In this document: positions 35,270-42,683 of the stretch, in pieces | Numbering within the stretch: the first letter of the stretch is position 1 | How the letters are laid out: every line of letters begins with the position of its first letter | Source of the DNA: Streptomyces griseoflavus | Lineage (GTDB): Bacteria > Actinomycetota > Actinomycetes > Streptomycetales > Streptomycetaceae | Assembly: GCF_014649995.1 (NCBI RefSeq) | Contig: NZ_BMUC01000001.1 | Span: 250,525 to 314,524 of the forward strand | Direction: 5' to 3' | Length of the DNA: 64,000 nt | Position numbers and translations under genes: made by a program | Notes under the pieces: model-generated | Seen by the model: the letters and a program-made list of their open reading frames with translations, nothing else | What the model was told of the DNA's origin: nothing | Databases searched by the model: none

Positions 35270-36697
35270 TCAGCTCCCCGTCGGACGGACCAGCGTGGCC
35301 GCCGTGCGCAGCAGGATGCAGACGTCCTGCCACAGCGACCAGTCGTCGATGTAGGCGTTGTCGAACCGGCAGCGGTCCTCGATGGAGGTGTCGCCGCGCA
35401 GCCCGTGGATCTGGGCCAGTCCGGTGATGCCGGTACGCATCCGGTGCCGGGCCGCGTAACCGGGGTAGGTCTGGCTGAACTGAGCGACGAAGAAGGGGCG
35501 TTCCGGCCGCGGGCCGACCAGGCTCATGTCGCCGCGGAGTACGTTCCACAGCTGGAGCAGTTCGTCCAGCGAGGTGCGCCGCAGCATCCGGCAGAACCCG
35601 CGCATCTCGTTCTCGTTGGCCACGCTCCACCGGGTGGCCGACTCGTGCTCGTCGACCGGGCGGTGGGTGCGGAACTTCAGCAGCGTGAACGGCCTGCCGC
35701 CCCGGCCGATGCGCTCCTGCCGGAACACCACGCCCGGCCCGTCCGCGAGCCGCAGCGTCACGGCGCACACCACCAACAGCGGGCTGACCAGCAGCAACAG
35801 CGTCCCCGACACCACGATGTCGAGCATCCGCTTGCCGACGCCGCCCCCGCGCGCCGGGGCGAAGTCCAGCCGCCGGCAGGGGAACCCGGCCAGCCGCTCC
35901 CGCACCGGGTACGGCGCCGCGTCGGCGTCGACCTCGAACACCACGCACCCCGAGGCGGCCAGCGTCCGCAGCAGCGGCCCCTGTTCGGCCCGGACCGAGG
36001 GATGGACGGTGAGCACCGTGCGCACGCCGTTCTGGATGACCGCGCGCTCGACCTCCTCGTCCGTGCGCAGCACCGGCAGGCCCTCGCCCCCGTCCGCCTG
36101 CCCGGCGACGATCCCCACCGGCCGCACCCCGCACCGCGGACGGCGCAGCACGGCGGCGGCCACGCGCTGCGCGGTCGCCGCCGGCCCGATGACGAGCGCG
36201 GCGTGCGGGTGCCGCACCAGTGCCGCACGCCGCCGCCCGTGCACCACGGCACGCAGCGGACAACCCGCCGCCACCTGCGCGGCGAGCCCCACCAGCACGG
36301 TGCCGGCGGACAGTGCCTGCTCCGGCCGGTACGCCGCCCACAGCGCCGCGACCGCCGCCCAGACGACCGCCGTCCGCGCGCACACGGCGGGCAGTTCGTC
36401 CAGCAGCCCCGGCAGGGACGGCGGCCCGCCGCGCGGACGCAGCAGCAGCGACGCCACCACCAGCAGCGCGACGAGCGCGGGGTCCGGCCGCGCGGTGGCG
36501 AGGACGCCCGCCGCGAACAGGGCGGCGGCGCCGTCCGCGAGGAACAGCGGGACGGGGGAGACGGGCCGTGCGGGCGGCCGCGCGGCGGGCAGCCGGTGGT
36601 CGTGGTCGGAGCCGCGCGGCGGCATGACGGAGACAGGCGGGGATCCGTGCGCCCGTGGCGGGAGGCCGGGGGAGGGCACGGTACGTTCGGCGGTCAC
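35270..36697 (-). CDS. Exopolysaccharide-initiating sugar phosphotransferase
   Basis: A 475-residue polyisoprenyl-phosphate hexose-1-phosphate transferase. The N-terminus has several membrane helices, the middle a Rossmann-like domain (ALVIGPAATAQRVA), and the C-terminal 200 residues form the bacterial sugar transferase domain. That domain shows GKRMLDIVVSG, VFRQERIG, LLKFRT, RTSLDELLQLWNVL, MSLVGPRPERP and TGITGLAQIHG. It would load the first sugar onto undecaprenyl phosphate and commits the pathway. The GTG at 36697 overlaps the stop of the preceding gene (GTGA). An ATG near 36625 is the alternative start. Confidence 0.93.
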   Translation of the reverse strand: MTAERTVPSPGLPPRAHGSPPVSVMPPRGSDHDHRLPAARPPARPVSPVPLFLADGAAALFAAGVLATARPDPALVALLVVASLLLRPRGGPPSLPGLLDELPAVCARTAVVWAAVAALWAAYRPEQALSAGTVLVGLAAQVAAGCPLRAVVHGRRRAALVRHPHAALVIGPAATAQRVAAAVLRRPRCGVRPVGIVAGQADGGEGLPVLRTDEEVERAVIQNGVRTVLTVHPSVRAEQGPLLRTLAASGCVVFEVDADAAPYPVRERLAGFPCRRLDFAPARGGGVGKRMLDIVVSGTLLLLVSPLLVVCAVTLRLADGPGVVFRQERIGRGGRPFTLLKFRTHRPVDEHESATRWSVANENEMRGFCRMLRRTSLDELLQLWNVLRGDMSLVGPRPERPFFVAQFSQTYPGYAARHRMRTGITGLAQIHGLRGDTSIEDRCRFDNAYIDDWSLWQDVCILLRTAATLVRPTGS

Positions 36698-37986
36698 GAG
36701 TGGATGGACTCCCTGTGCTCGAAGGACTCGACGCGCTGTGTCGTCCGGTCGGCCTCGGCGCCCCCGACCGCCCCGTACGAGCGCGCCCAGGTCGCGGCGG
36801 GCCGGGTGCCGAGGAGATCGCGGTAGACGTCGGCGACCGCCCTCGCGGTGTGCCGCACGTCGTGGAGGGACAGCACATGACGGCGTCCCCGGTCGCCGAG
36901 GGAGGTGCGCAGCGGAGGGTCGAGGAGCAGTGCGCCGACCGCTTCCGCCAGAGCTCCCGGGTCCTCCGGCGGCACCACGCACGGGGCGGCGAAGGAGCGT
37001 GGCAGGCTCTCGCGGGCGCCGTCGACGTCCGTGACCACCACCGGCCGCCCGCAGGCCATCGCCTCCAGCGGGGCCAGCGCCATGCCCTCCCAGCGGGACG
37101 GCAGGACGACCAGATCGGCGGCCTGGTACCAGGGGGAGGCGTCCGCGACGGCCCCCGCGAACAGCACCGACCCGGGGGCGGCCGCGCGCAGCCGGTCCCG
37201 GTCCGTGCCGTCGCCGACCAGGACGAGACGGGCGTCGGGCACCTGGCGCAGCACGGCGTTCCAGGCGCGCAGCAGGACGTCCTGCCCCTTCTGCCGGCAC
37301 AGCCGCCCCACGCATACCGCGAGCGGCGCCTCGGGGCGCAGTCCGGCCAGCGGCGCGAGCCCGGCCCGTACGGCGGTCGCCGGGGCCGGGCGGAAACGCT
37401 CGGGGTCGATGCCGTTGGGGATGACGGTCCACCGGCCGGTGATTCCGGCGCGCACACCGGTGGCGCGTTCCGCGTCGCTCACGCACACCACCCGCGAGGC
37501 CCAGCGGGCCGCCCACCGCTCCCAGCGCAGGGCCAGGGCGGCGGTGGGGCCGTCCACCGCCTCGAACGACCAGGCGTGCGGCTGGAACACGGTGGGGACG
37601 CGCCCGCGCACCGCGAGCCGCCCGGCGAGCCCGGCCTTCGCCGAGTGCGCGTGCACCAGGTCGGGGCGCACGTCGTCGAGCAGCCGGGCCAGTTGCCGCA
37701 CCTCCCGCGGGAGCGAGGGCCCCGGCGACCGGGTCGCCTGCCAGCGCCGCACCCGCGCGCCCAGCGACCGCAGGTGGCCGGTGAGCGCGCTGTCGGGGCA
37801 GATCGCGGTGACGTCGAGACCGTCCGCCAGCTGGGCCCGGACCAGGTCCGTCACGACGCGGGCGACGCCGCCCTCCACGGGCTGGGTGAGGTGCAGGACC
37901 CGGGGCCTGCGTCCGGGCACTGACAGGTCCGTGGGCACGGTTTCCTCACTCACGCAGGTGGTCGGGACGGAGGGCGGCGCACTCAC
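36694..37986 (-). CDS. Glycosyltransferase family 4
   Basis: A 430-residue GT4 enzyme. The acceptor domain includes VEGGVARVVTDLVRAQ. The donor domain has IPNGIDPERFRP, VCVGRLCRQKGQD and the EX7E-like SRWEGMALAPLEAMACG. The last 35 residues are unusual and low-complexity. Its GTG start overlaps the stop of the DUF3344-like gene by four bases. It is the second glycosyltransferase of the operon and probably extends the repeat unit after the initiating transferase. Confidence 0.92.
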   Translation of the reverse strand: MSAPPSVPTTCVSEETVPTDLSVPGRRPRVLHLTQPVEGGVARVVTDLVRAQLADGLDVTAICPDSALTGHLRSLGARVRRWQATRSPGPSLPREVRQLARLLDDVRPDLVHAHSAKAGLAGRLAVRGRVPTVFQPHAWSFEAVDGPTAALALRWERWAARWASRVVCVSDAERATGVRAGITGRWTVIPNGIDPERFRPAPATAVRAGLAPLAGLRPEAPLAVCVGRLCRQKGQDVLLRAWNAVLRQVPDARLVLVGDGTDRDRLRAAAPGSVLFAGAVADASPWYQAADLVVLPSRWEGMALAPLEAMACGRPVVVTDVDGARESLPRSFAAPCVVPPEDPGALAEAVGALLLDPPLRTSLGDRGRRHVLSLHDVRHTARAVADVYRDLLGTRPAATWARSYGAVGGAEADRTTQRVESFEHRESIHS

Positions 37987-39068
37987 CGACGGGCGTCGAC
38001 GGCGGCGAAGAGCACGCCCGCCCAGGCGGCGTCACGCTGGGAGCCGAGCCGGAAGGTGGCCCGGTCACCGGCGTTCGGCAGGCCCTGTCCGACGGCGAAC
38101 ACGTCCGAGTCGTAGCCGAGCGTGTTGGCGTGCGCCGGTACCCGTGCGGGGGCCGTGCCCCGGGGGTCGGAGATGGTGGAGTTCAGTACGTCGTCGACCG
38201 GGTTGGCGCCGTCGCCGAACGCCGTGGCGGTGTCGCCCGCGGTGAGGACGAGGGAGTCGCCGGTGGTGCCGCGGTCGCCGTTGTACGCGACCATGCCCAC
38301 CCGGCCCCCGGCGCCGGCCGGGAACGGCATGTTCCGCAGCGGGAATTCGGCGCCCTCGCGGGAGCCCAGCGGCGCGAACCCGTCCCAGATGCTGAGGTGC
38401 CGCAGCGGCTCCGCCGCGTTCTCGTACGCCACCACCAGCGTCCAGCCGCCCCAGGCGCCGGCCGCCGACCTGCCGCCGGCCACGTTGAGCTGCGCGACCG
38501 TGTAGAGGCCCGGCTCGCTGTCCCGGACCAGCCGGGTCACGTCGGCGGAGGCCTGGAAGGCGTCCGCCCCGTCGGCGACGCGGTGGCCCACGACGGTGTC
38601 CGCGAGCAGCTCCTTGTAGTCGCCGCCGGGCTCGGCGATCAGCACCCGCTCGTTGTCCGCGGCCGGCTTCTGCTCGCCCACGAGCAGGTTGCCGCCCCAG
38701 TACAGGCGGGCGTACGTCACGCGGGAGCCGGCGGGCAGCCGGACCTCCGCGCGGGAGGAGTTGTAGGTGTTCGGGTCCTTGTCGACGTCGATGTAGCTCA
38801 TGTCGAAGTCGCCGTTCACCGCGTGCGCTCCGCCCTGGACGTCGCGGCAGGAGGCGGTCTGCGGGCGGCAGGTGGCGGAGGAGTTGGCCGCGCGCACGAT
38901 GTTGCCGTGCTGGAGGGCCCGGTAGCGCTCGCCGAAGGCGATGCCCTCGGCCTCCGGCGCGGGCGCGAGCGGCGCGGCGGCCGCGGGGCCGAAGGGCGCC
39001 CAGAGCGCGGCGCAGGCGAGGACGCCCACCGTGGCATGGCGAAGCAGCTGACCCAGGGTTTGGCGCAT
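37983..39068 (-). CDS. Secreted DUF3344-like protein, first gene of the exopolysaccharide operon
   Basis: A 361-residue exported protein. A signal peptide (MRQTLGQLLRHA, then a hydrophobic stretch ending around residue 32) precedes a mature beta-rich domain. Characteristic segments are VTYARLYWGGN, GLYTVAQLNVAGG and GGWTLVVAYENAAEPLRHLSIWDGF, seen in DUF3344-type surface proteins. There is no anchor. GAAAGG lies upstream of ATG 39068. Being first in the operon and the only exported soluble member, it may bind the polymer outside. That is inference, as the domain has no known function. Confidence 0.75.
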   Translation of the reverse strand: MRQTLGQLLRHATVGVLACAALWAPFGPAAAAPLAPAPEAEGIAFGERYRALQHGNIVRAANSSATCRPQTASCRDVQGGAHAVNGDFDMSYIDVDKDPNTYNSSRAEVRLPAGSRVTYARLYWGGNLLVGEQKPAADNERVLIAEPGGDYKELLADTVVGHRVADGADAFQASADVTRLVRDSEPGLYTVAQLNVAGGRSAAGAWGGWTLVVAYENAAEPLRHLSIWDGFAPLGSREGAEFPLRNMPFPAGAGGRVGMVAYNGDRGTTGDSLVLTAGDTATAFGDGANPVDDVLNSTISDPRGTAPARVPAHANTLGYDSDVFAVGQGLPNAGDRATFRLGSQRDAAWAGVLFAAVDARR

Positions 39069-39388
39069 GACCGTCGAGAGCCTTTCGGAACAGGTGGCGG
39101 CGGCAGGCAGCGGGGACGAGTGCGATGCGTCCGCCCATGAGGGTGCTTCGGAGGATCGCAACTCTAGTCACCAAACGGACAAATTCACTGAAATTCGGCT
39201 AAGGGTGGCAAGTGTGTTGGAATCGTGAAGCCATGTGTGCGCTCGGATCAACCCGGTGCACCGCCTCACCTGCGGGAACGCGCGGGGGAGTGAAGGGCGG
39301 GCGACCGAAAGGAGCAGCACCGGTCGCGGGACGCCCCGGGTCCTCTCACGGTGAGCTGAAGATCCGAAGCCCCGCGAAAGGACTCTCC
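39069..39388. other. 320-bp divergent promoter region of the exopolysaccharide operon
   Basis: It lies between the divergent DUF3344-like gene and a secreted acidic protein gene. G+C drops around 39160-39230, where a direct repeat AAATTC-ACTG-AAATTC occurs. This is likely where both promoters lie. I could not assign convincing -35/-10 pairs and see no gene inside. Confidence 0.5.
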
Positions 39389-40195
39389 ATGCGCGCTCTG
39401 CCGGCACGGCGCATCGCACTCGGCGCCCTGTGCGCCGCCCTCCTGGCCGGGATCACCGGCCCTGCCGCCGTGGCGGCCGACTCGCTCCCCGGCCCCGAGC
39501 GGGCGGTGACCTCCGCCGCGCTGCTCGCGCGGATCGACAAGGCCGACGCGGACAAGGGTGAACTCGCCCCGGTCGCCGCCCTGGCGAGGGCCGTGCTCGA
39601 GTCGGAGGACGGCCAACTGCCGCCCGGCCGTGCGAGGGTGCTCGGCGAGGCCGCGAAGGCCGCCGTGGTCGCGGCGGCCGACGACGACCCCTCGACCTCG
39701 GTCTCGGTGACGACGGTGACCACCACCACGGCCACCTCCTCGACGGCGCCGGCCACCACACCCGCCCTCGCGCCGGCCGTCGCCGTTCCGTCGACGGGCG
39801 TGCTCCTGCCGCAGTCCGAGACCACCGGCTTCGACTTCGTGGACGACACCCTCGACGCCGTATGGGAGGCCCTCGACGGCCTCCTGGACCTGCTCCTGCC
39901 CGAGGGCGACGCCCTGACCACGGATCAGGTGGTCGCCGAGACGGACGAGGAGGACTCCACCACGGCGGCGGAGGACGCGGCCACGGCGGCGGAGGAGGAC
40001 GCCACGGCCGTCACGGAGCAGGAGCTCGCGGCGGTCGACGACCTGCTGGACCGGGTGGACGAGCTCGTCGACGCGCTCACCGGCGGCGACCCGGAGGTGT
40101 CCATCCTCCCCGCACCCGCCGAGGCGGCCCCGTCGGCGTCCACCTCCCCGGCCCTGTTCCCGGCACTCACCTCGCTCCTGCTGCCGAGTTCCTGA
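39389..40195 (+). CDS. Secreted acidic Thr/Ala-rich protein
   Basis: A 268-residue exported protein. The signal peptide ends at about residue 30 (AAVAAD). The mature chain begins with about 80 helical residues, then a Thr/Ser/Pro/Ala-rich stretch (about 100-140) likely extended and possibly glycosylated. Then comes a strongly acidic region (Asp/Glu/Ala/Thr, residues 180-235) and a hydrophobic end. AAAGGA precedes the ATG at 39389. No family recognised. It diverges from the exopolysaccharide operon and may be a cell-wall or matrix component. Confidence 0.75.
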   Translation: MRALPARRIALGALCAALLAGITGPAAVAADSLPGPERAVTSAALLARIDKADADKGELAPVAALARAVLESEDGQLPPGRARVLGEAAKAAVVAAADDDPSTSVSVTTVTTTTATSSTAPATTPALAPAVAVPSTGVLLPQSETTGFDFVDDTLDAVWEALDGLLDLLLPEGDALTTDQVVAETDEEDSTTAAEDAATAAEEDATAVTEQELAAVDDLLDRVDELVDALTGGDPEVSILPAPAEAAPSASTSPALFPALTSLLLPSS

Positions 40196-40354
40196 ACTCC
40201 CTCACGGGGCGGTATTCAGTCGGTCAGTCCTTCTTGGATCTCATATGAGGACTCGGCAATCTTCGCCTCCCCGGTTTCCGCTCCGGCCGGGGATCGTTGT
40301 GCACGGCGACAGAAATCATCTCCGGCGCCACGCGGTGCCGAAGAAAGGAACACG

Positions 40355-40627
40355 ATGAAGTCCCTGAAGGCTGCCGCCGTCCTCGCCGGGTCCCTGATCG
40401 CCGCCGGTGTCGCCGCGCCCGCGTACGCCGCGGACTCCACGGACCTCGCGTCCACCGGCCTCGACACCGGCCTGCGCACCGCGGTCCCCTTCGAGCTCAT
40501 GCCGCTCAACGACTCGGACTCGCTCGTCGACACCGATGAGAAGTCGGTGCTCGGCACCGCGAAGGAAGCAGCGGCCGTCGTGAACGAGGCCAAGCCGGTG
40601 CGCGGTGATGTGGGGCTGCACGCCTGA
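40355..40627 (+). CDS. Small secreted protein
   Basis: A 90-residue exported protein. The signal peptide is MKSLKAAAVLAGSLIAAG and following residues, cleaved after AYA near residue 25. The mature 65 residues have no cysteine and include DLASTGLDTGLRTAVPFELMPLNDS. AGAAAGGAACACG precedes the ATG. Followed by a strong terminator, so monocistronic. It resembles the small secreted proteins that sit among chaplin genes in streptomycetes. Function unknown. Confidence 0.78.
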   Translation: MKSLKAAAVLAGSLIAAGVAAPAYAADSTDLASTGLDTGLRTAVPFELMPLNDSDSLVDTDEKSVLGTAKEAAAVVNEAKPVRGDVGLHA

Positions 40628-40645
40628 ACACCGCGCCCCGCGACA

Positions 40646-40676
40646 ATCGGCCCCCGGTTTTCCACCGGGGGCCGAT
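40646..40676 (+). terminator. Terminator of the small secreted protein gene
   Basis: ATCGGCCCCCGGT (40646-40658) pairs perfectly with ACCGGGGGCCGAT (40664-40676) around a TTTCC loop. Confidence 0.8.
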
Positions 40677-40738
40677 GTGTGTTGTGCCGTAAGGATCCTT
40701 TCGTGCCCGCCAGGGAGGGGTTCCTTTCCGGGCAAGGG

Positions 40739-40772
40739 GAGAGCCCCGGCGCGCGAGGCTGCCGGGGCTCTC
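40739..40772 (-). terminator. Terminator of the short chaplin gene
   Basis: GAGAGCCCCGGC (40739-40750) pairs perfectly with GCCGGGGCTCTC (40761-40772), 47 nt beyond the stop of the convergent short chaplin. Confidence 0.75.
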
Positions 40773-40818
40773 GGAGTCAGGACGACGGATACCCGTTGCC
40801 GTAAGTCCCGCCGGTTCG

Positions 40819-41058
40819 TCAGCGGTTGATGCACACGTTGCCGACGGCCGGGTTCAGGGCGCCGATCCCATTGATGGTGTTGCCGCACACGTTGAGCGGG
40901 ATGTGGATCGGGATCTGCACGACATTTCCCGACACGAAGCCGGGCGAGTGGACCGCCGCACCCTCGGCGCCGGAGTGGGCCGAGGCCATGCCGGCGCCAC
41001 CGAGCACCACGGCGCCCGTGCCGAGAGCGAGGGTGGCCGCCTTCGCGATGCGAGACAT
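40819..41058 (-). CDS. Short chaplin
   Basis: A 79-residue short chaplin. The signal peptide ends ASA (about residue 28), leaving a 51-residue mature peptide made of one chaplin domain: SPGFVSGNVVQIP, then NVCGNTINGIGALNPAVGNVC with both conserved cysteines. Such peptides self-assemble into amyloid fibres that lower surface tension, letting hyphae grow into air, and coat spores. AAGGAG precedes the ATG at 41058. By position it would correspond to ChpF of S. coelicolor, from memory. Confidence 0.94.
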   Translation of the reverse strand: MSRIAKAATLALGTGAVVLGGAGMASAHSGAEGAAVHSPGFVSGNVVQIPIHIPLNVCGNTINGIGALNPAVGNVCINR

Positions 41059-41304
41059 CACGTTCTCCTTCAACTGGTCTGGTTGACGCGGCAGCATGAC
41101 GAGCGGCCGCACTCCCCGCTCAACGCGGGACACCGGTCCGGGTCACGGGGTATGTCACGGGATCACTCTTTGGTCCGCGTTTGCGGCGATGTTCACCTCC
41201 GACACGCGCGCCGCTTCCCCCGTCCGACCTGACGGACAGTGCCTCTGACCTGCATCTTCACAAGAAGCTTACGTACGTGGGCGTTTTGACCCGAAAAATG
41301 AGCG

Positions 41305-41334
41305 AACGTCGCTTACGTTAGCGCCTGTCAGTGA
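41305..41334 (+). promoter_or_regulatory. Promoter block shared by the two rodlin-like genes (copy 1)
   Basis: The 30-nt block begins AACGTCGCTTACGTTAGCG and ends CTGTCAGTGA. It is almost repeated before the second paralogue at 41842-41870. The spacing to the ATG is about 43 nt in both. Conservation outside the coding region implies a common sigma factor or activator. The developmental sigma factor BldN is a candidate on biological grounds. Confidence 0.55.
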
Positions 41335-41377
41335 CCGGTCCGTGGCGGACCGGGTCCACTCGAGAAACGGAGAGGTA

Positions 41378-41650
41378 ATGCGCAAGTACCAGAAGGCTGC
41401 TGTGGTCATGGCCATGCTCGGCAGCGTCGGTTTCCTCGGTGCCGGTGTCAGCCACGCGGGTGACAAGCCCGAGGTCGAGGTGAACAACAAGCAGGCCACC
41501 CACTGCTCCGCGGACAACTCGACCAAGGGTCTGGTCAACGTCGACGACGTCAACGTGGGCATCGCCCTGCTGGCCATCGCCAAGCAGGAGGCCAACGACA
41601 TCAACTCGCAGGCCTGCGCCAGCAACTTCGCGATCGGCGGCAAGCACTGA
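41378..41650 (+). CDS. Rodlin-like small secreted protein, paralogue 1
   Basis: A 90-residue exported protein. The signal peptide is MRKYQKAAVVMAMLGSVGF and following residues, cleaved near SHA (about 27). The 63-residue mature peptide has two cysteines and the pattern DNSTKGLVNVDDVNVG ending in QEANDINSQACASNF. It is about 70% identical by eye to the next gene. The layout (small, Asn-rich, two Cys, beside chaplins) recalls rodlins, which organise chaplin fibres into rodlets, but the sequence is shorter and I cannot confirm the family. GGAGAGG precedes the ATG. Confidence 0.8.
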   Translation: MRKYQKAAVVMAMLGSVGFLGAGVSHAGDKPEVEVNNKQATHCSADNSTKGLVNVDDVNVGIALLAIAKQEANDINSQACASNFAIGGKH

Positions 41651-41674
41651 TCGCTGTCACGCGATGTGGCGGGT

Positions 41675-41709
41675 CCCGGGGCTTTCGGAGCAGGTGTGTG
41701 AGCCCCGGG
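41675..41709 (+). terminator. Terminator of rodlin-like paralogue 1
   Basis: CCCGGGGCT (41675-41683) pairs with AGCCCCGGG (41701-41709) around a 17-nt loop, 24 nt after the stop. Confidence 0.65.
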
Positions 41710-41841
41710 GCCTTCCCGGCGGGCCAGAGGTCCGCGTCGTCGATGACGGAACACCGTGACACCCCCCCCCCGGTGACGCGCGGTGAGTTTTTCCAGAAGA
41801 AAAATGGCGCGATTCGGCGTTTCACCTAACAACTGCCGCAA

Positions 41842-41870
41842 AACGTCGCCTAAATTGCGACTGTCAGTGA
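41842..41870 (+). promoter_or_regulatory. Promoter block shared by the two rodlin-like genes (copy 2)
   Basis: AACGTCGCCTAAATTGCGAC runs into TGTCAGTGA. It matches copy 1 at most positions, with one base deleted in the middle, and has the same distance to the start codon. Confidence 0.55.
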
Positions 41871-41910
41871 TGCGGTCAACGCAGACCGTGTCCAGATGAA
41901 TGGAGAAGTA

Positions 41911-42180
41911 ATGCGCAAGTACCAGAAGGCCGCTGTTGTCCTGGCGATGCTCGGCAGCGTCGGCTTCCTCGGCGCCGGTGTCAGCCACGCCGGTGACGAG
42001 CCGGAGGTCGAGCTGACCAACAAGCAGACCACCACCTGTGCCCAGGACAACTCCACCACGGGCCTCATCAACCTGGAGGACATCAACATCGGTGTCTCCA
42101 TCCTGAGCCTCGCCAAGCAGGAGGCGAACGACGCCAACTCGCAGGCCTGCGCCAGCAACTTCGCTGTCGGCGGCGAGTGA
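41911..42180 (+). CDS. Rodlin-like small secreted protein, paralogue 2
   Basis: An 89-residue exported protein, duplicate of the preceding gene. The signal peptide is nearly identical. The mature part differs mainly at the start (EPEVELTNKQTTTC) and in NLEDINIGVSILSLA. The cysteine pair and QACASNFA end are conserved. ATG 41911 aligns with the paralogue's start and has GGAGAAG upstream. An in-frame ATG five codons earlier is rejected. The duplication includes the promoter block, so both are probably expressed together during aerial growth. Confidence 0.8.
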   Translation: MRKYQKAAVVLAMLGSVGFLGAGVSHAGDEPEVELTNKQTTTCAQDNSTTGLINLEDINIGVSILSLAKQEANDANSQACASNFAVGGE

Positions 42181-42196
42181 CCACCCTCAGGTGACA

Positions 42197-42246
42197 CGGG
42201 CAGGTCTCGGGACTCGACCCACGTGGTCGAGCCCCGGGCCTGCCCG
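42197..42246 (+). terminator. Terminator of rodlin-like paralogue 2
   Basis: CGGGCAGG (42197-42204) pairs with CCTGCCCG (42239-42246), with an inner dyad CTCGACC-CACGT-GGTCGAG extending the stem. Confidence 0.75.
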
Positions 42247-42332
42247 GTTCGTTGACCGGCACGGCCGGTCCAGGGCATCAGGAACGACTCCGCCCGTCCG
42301 GTTGCGGAGTCGACCATGAAGGAAACAGGTAG

Positions 42333-42602
42333 ATGTTCAAGTCGAAGATGATCGCAGCGGTGGCGGGAGTCCTGGGGGGCCTCGCCCTGATCGGCGCCGG
42401 CGCCGTCCAGGCCGTGGGCGCCGAGGCCCCGTCGGAGTGCGTCAAGGACAGCAAGGGCACCGTCCGCTGCGCGCAGGTGTCCACGTACGAGTACAAGTCG
42501 CAGGACCACGGAAAGGTGCGCGTCGTCAACGACTCGACGCTGACCTGCTCCGGCGGGGGCAACACCTCCTGCGCGAACAATTTCGCCACCCCGGGCAAGT
42601 AG
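42333..42602 (+). CDS. Small secreted cysteine-rich protein
   Basis: An 89-residue exported protein. The signal peptide spans about residues 1-29 (hydrophobic VAGVLGGLALIGAGAVQAVGA). The 60-residue mature chain has four cysteines (SECVKD, VRCAQV, LTCSGG, TSCANN), probably two disulfides, and ends NNFATPGK, echoing the SNFAIGGK-like end of the preceding paralogues. It may therefore be a distant relative of the rodlin-like pair. AAGGAAAC precedes the ATG. A strong terminator follows. Confidence 0.78.
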   Translation: MFKSKMIAAVAGVLGGLALIGAGAVQAVGAEAPSECVKDSKGTVRCAQVSTYEYKSQDHGKVRVVNDSTLTCSGGGNTSCANNFATPGK

Positions 42603-42637
42603 GCCCGGCGTCCGCGTACGTCGGACCCGCACAGCGC

Positions 42638-42676
42638 GAAGTGGCCGGAACCCCTACAGGGTTCCGGCCACTTCGT
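42638..42676. terminator. Strong hairpin between convergent genes
   Basis: A 17-bp perfect stem (CGAAGTGGCCGGAACCC, loop CTACA, and complement) sits between the small secreted protein gene and the convergent hydrolase gene. Confidence 0.85.
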
Positions 42677-42683
42677 GTCTCCG

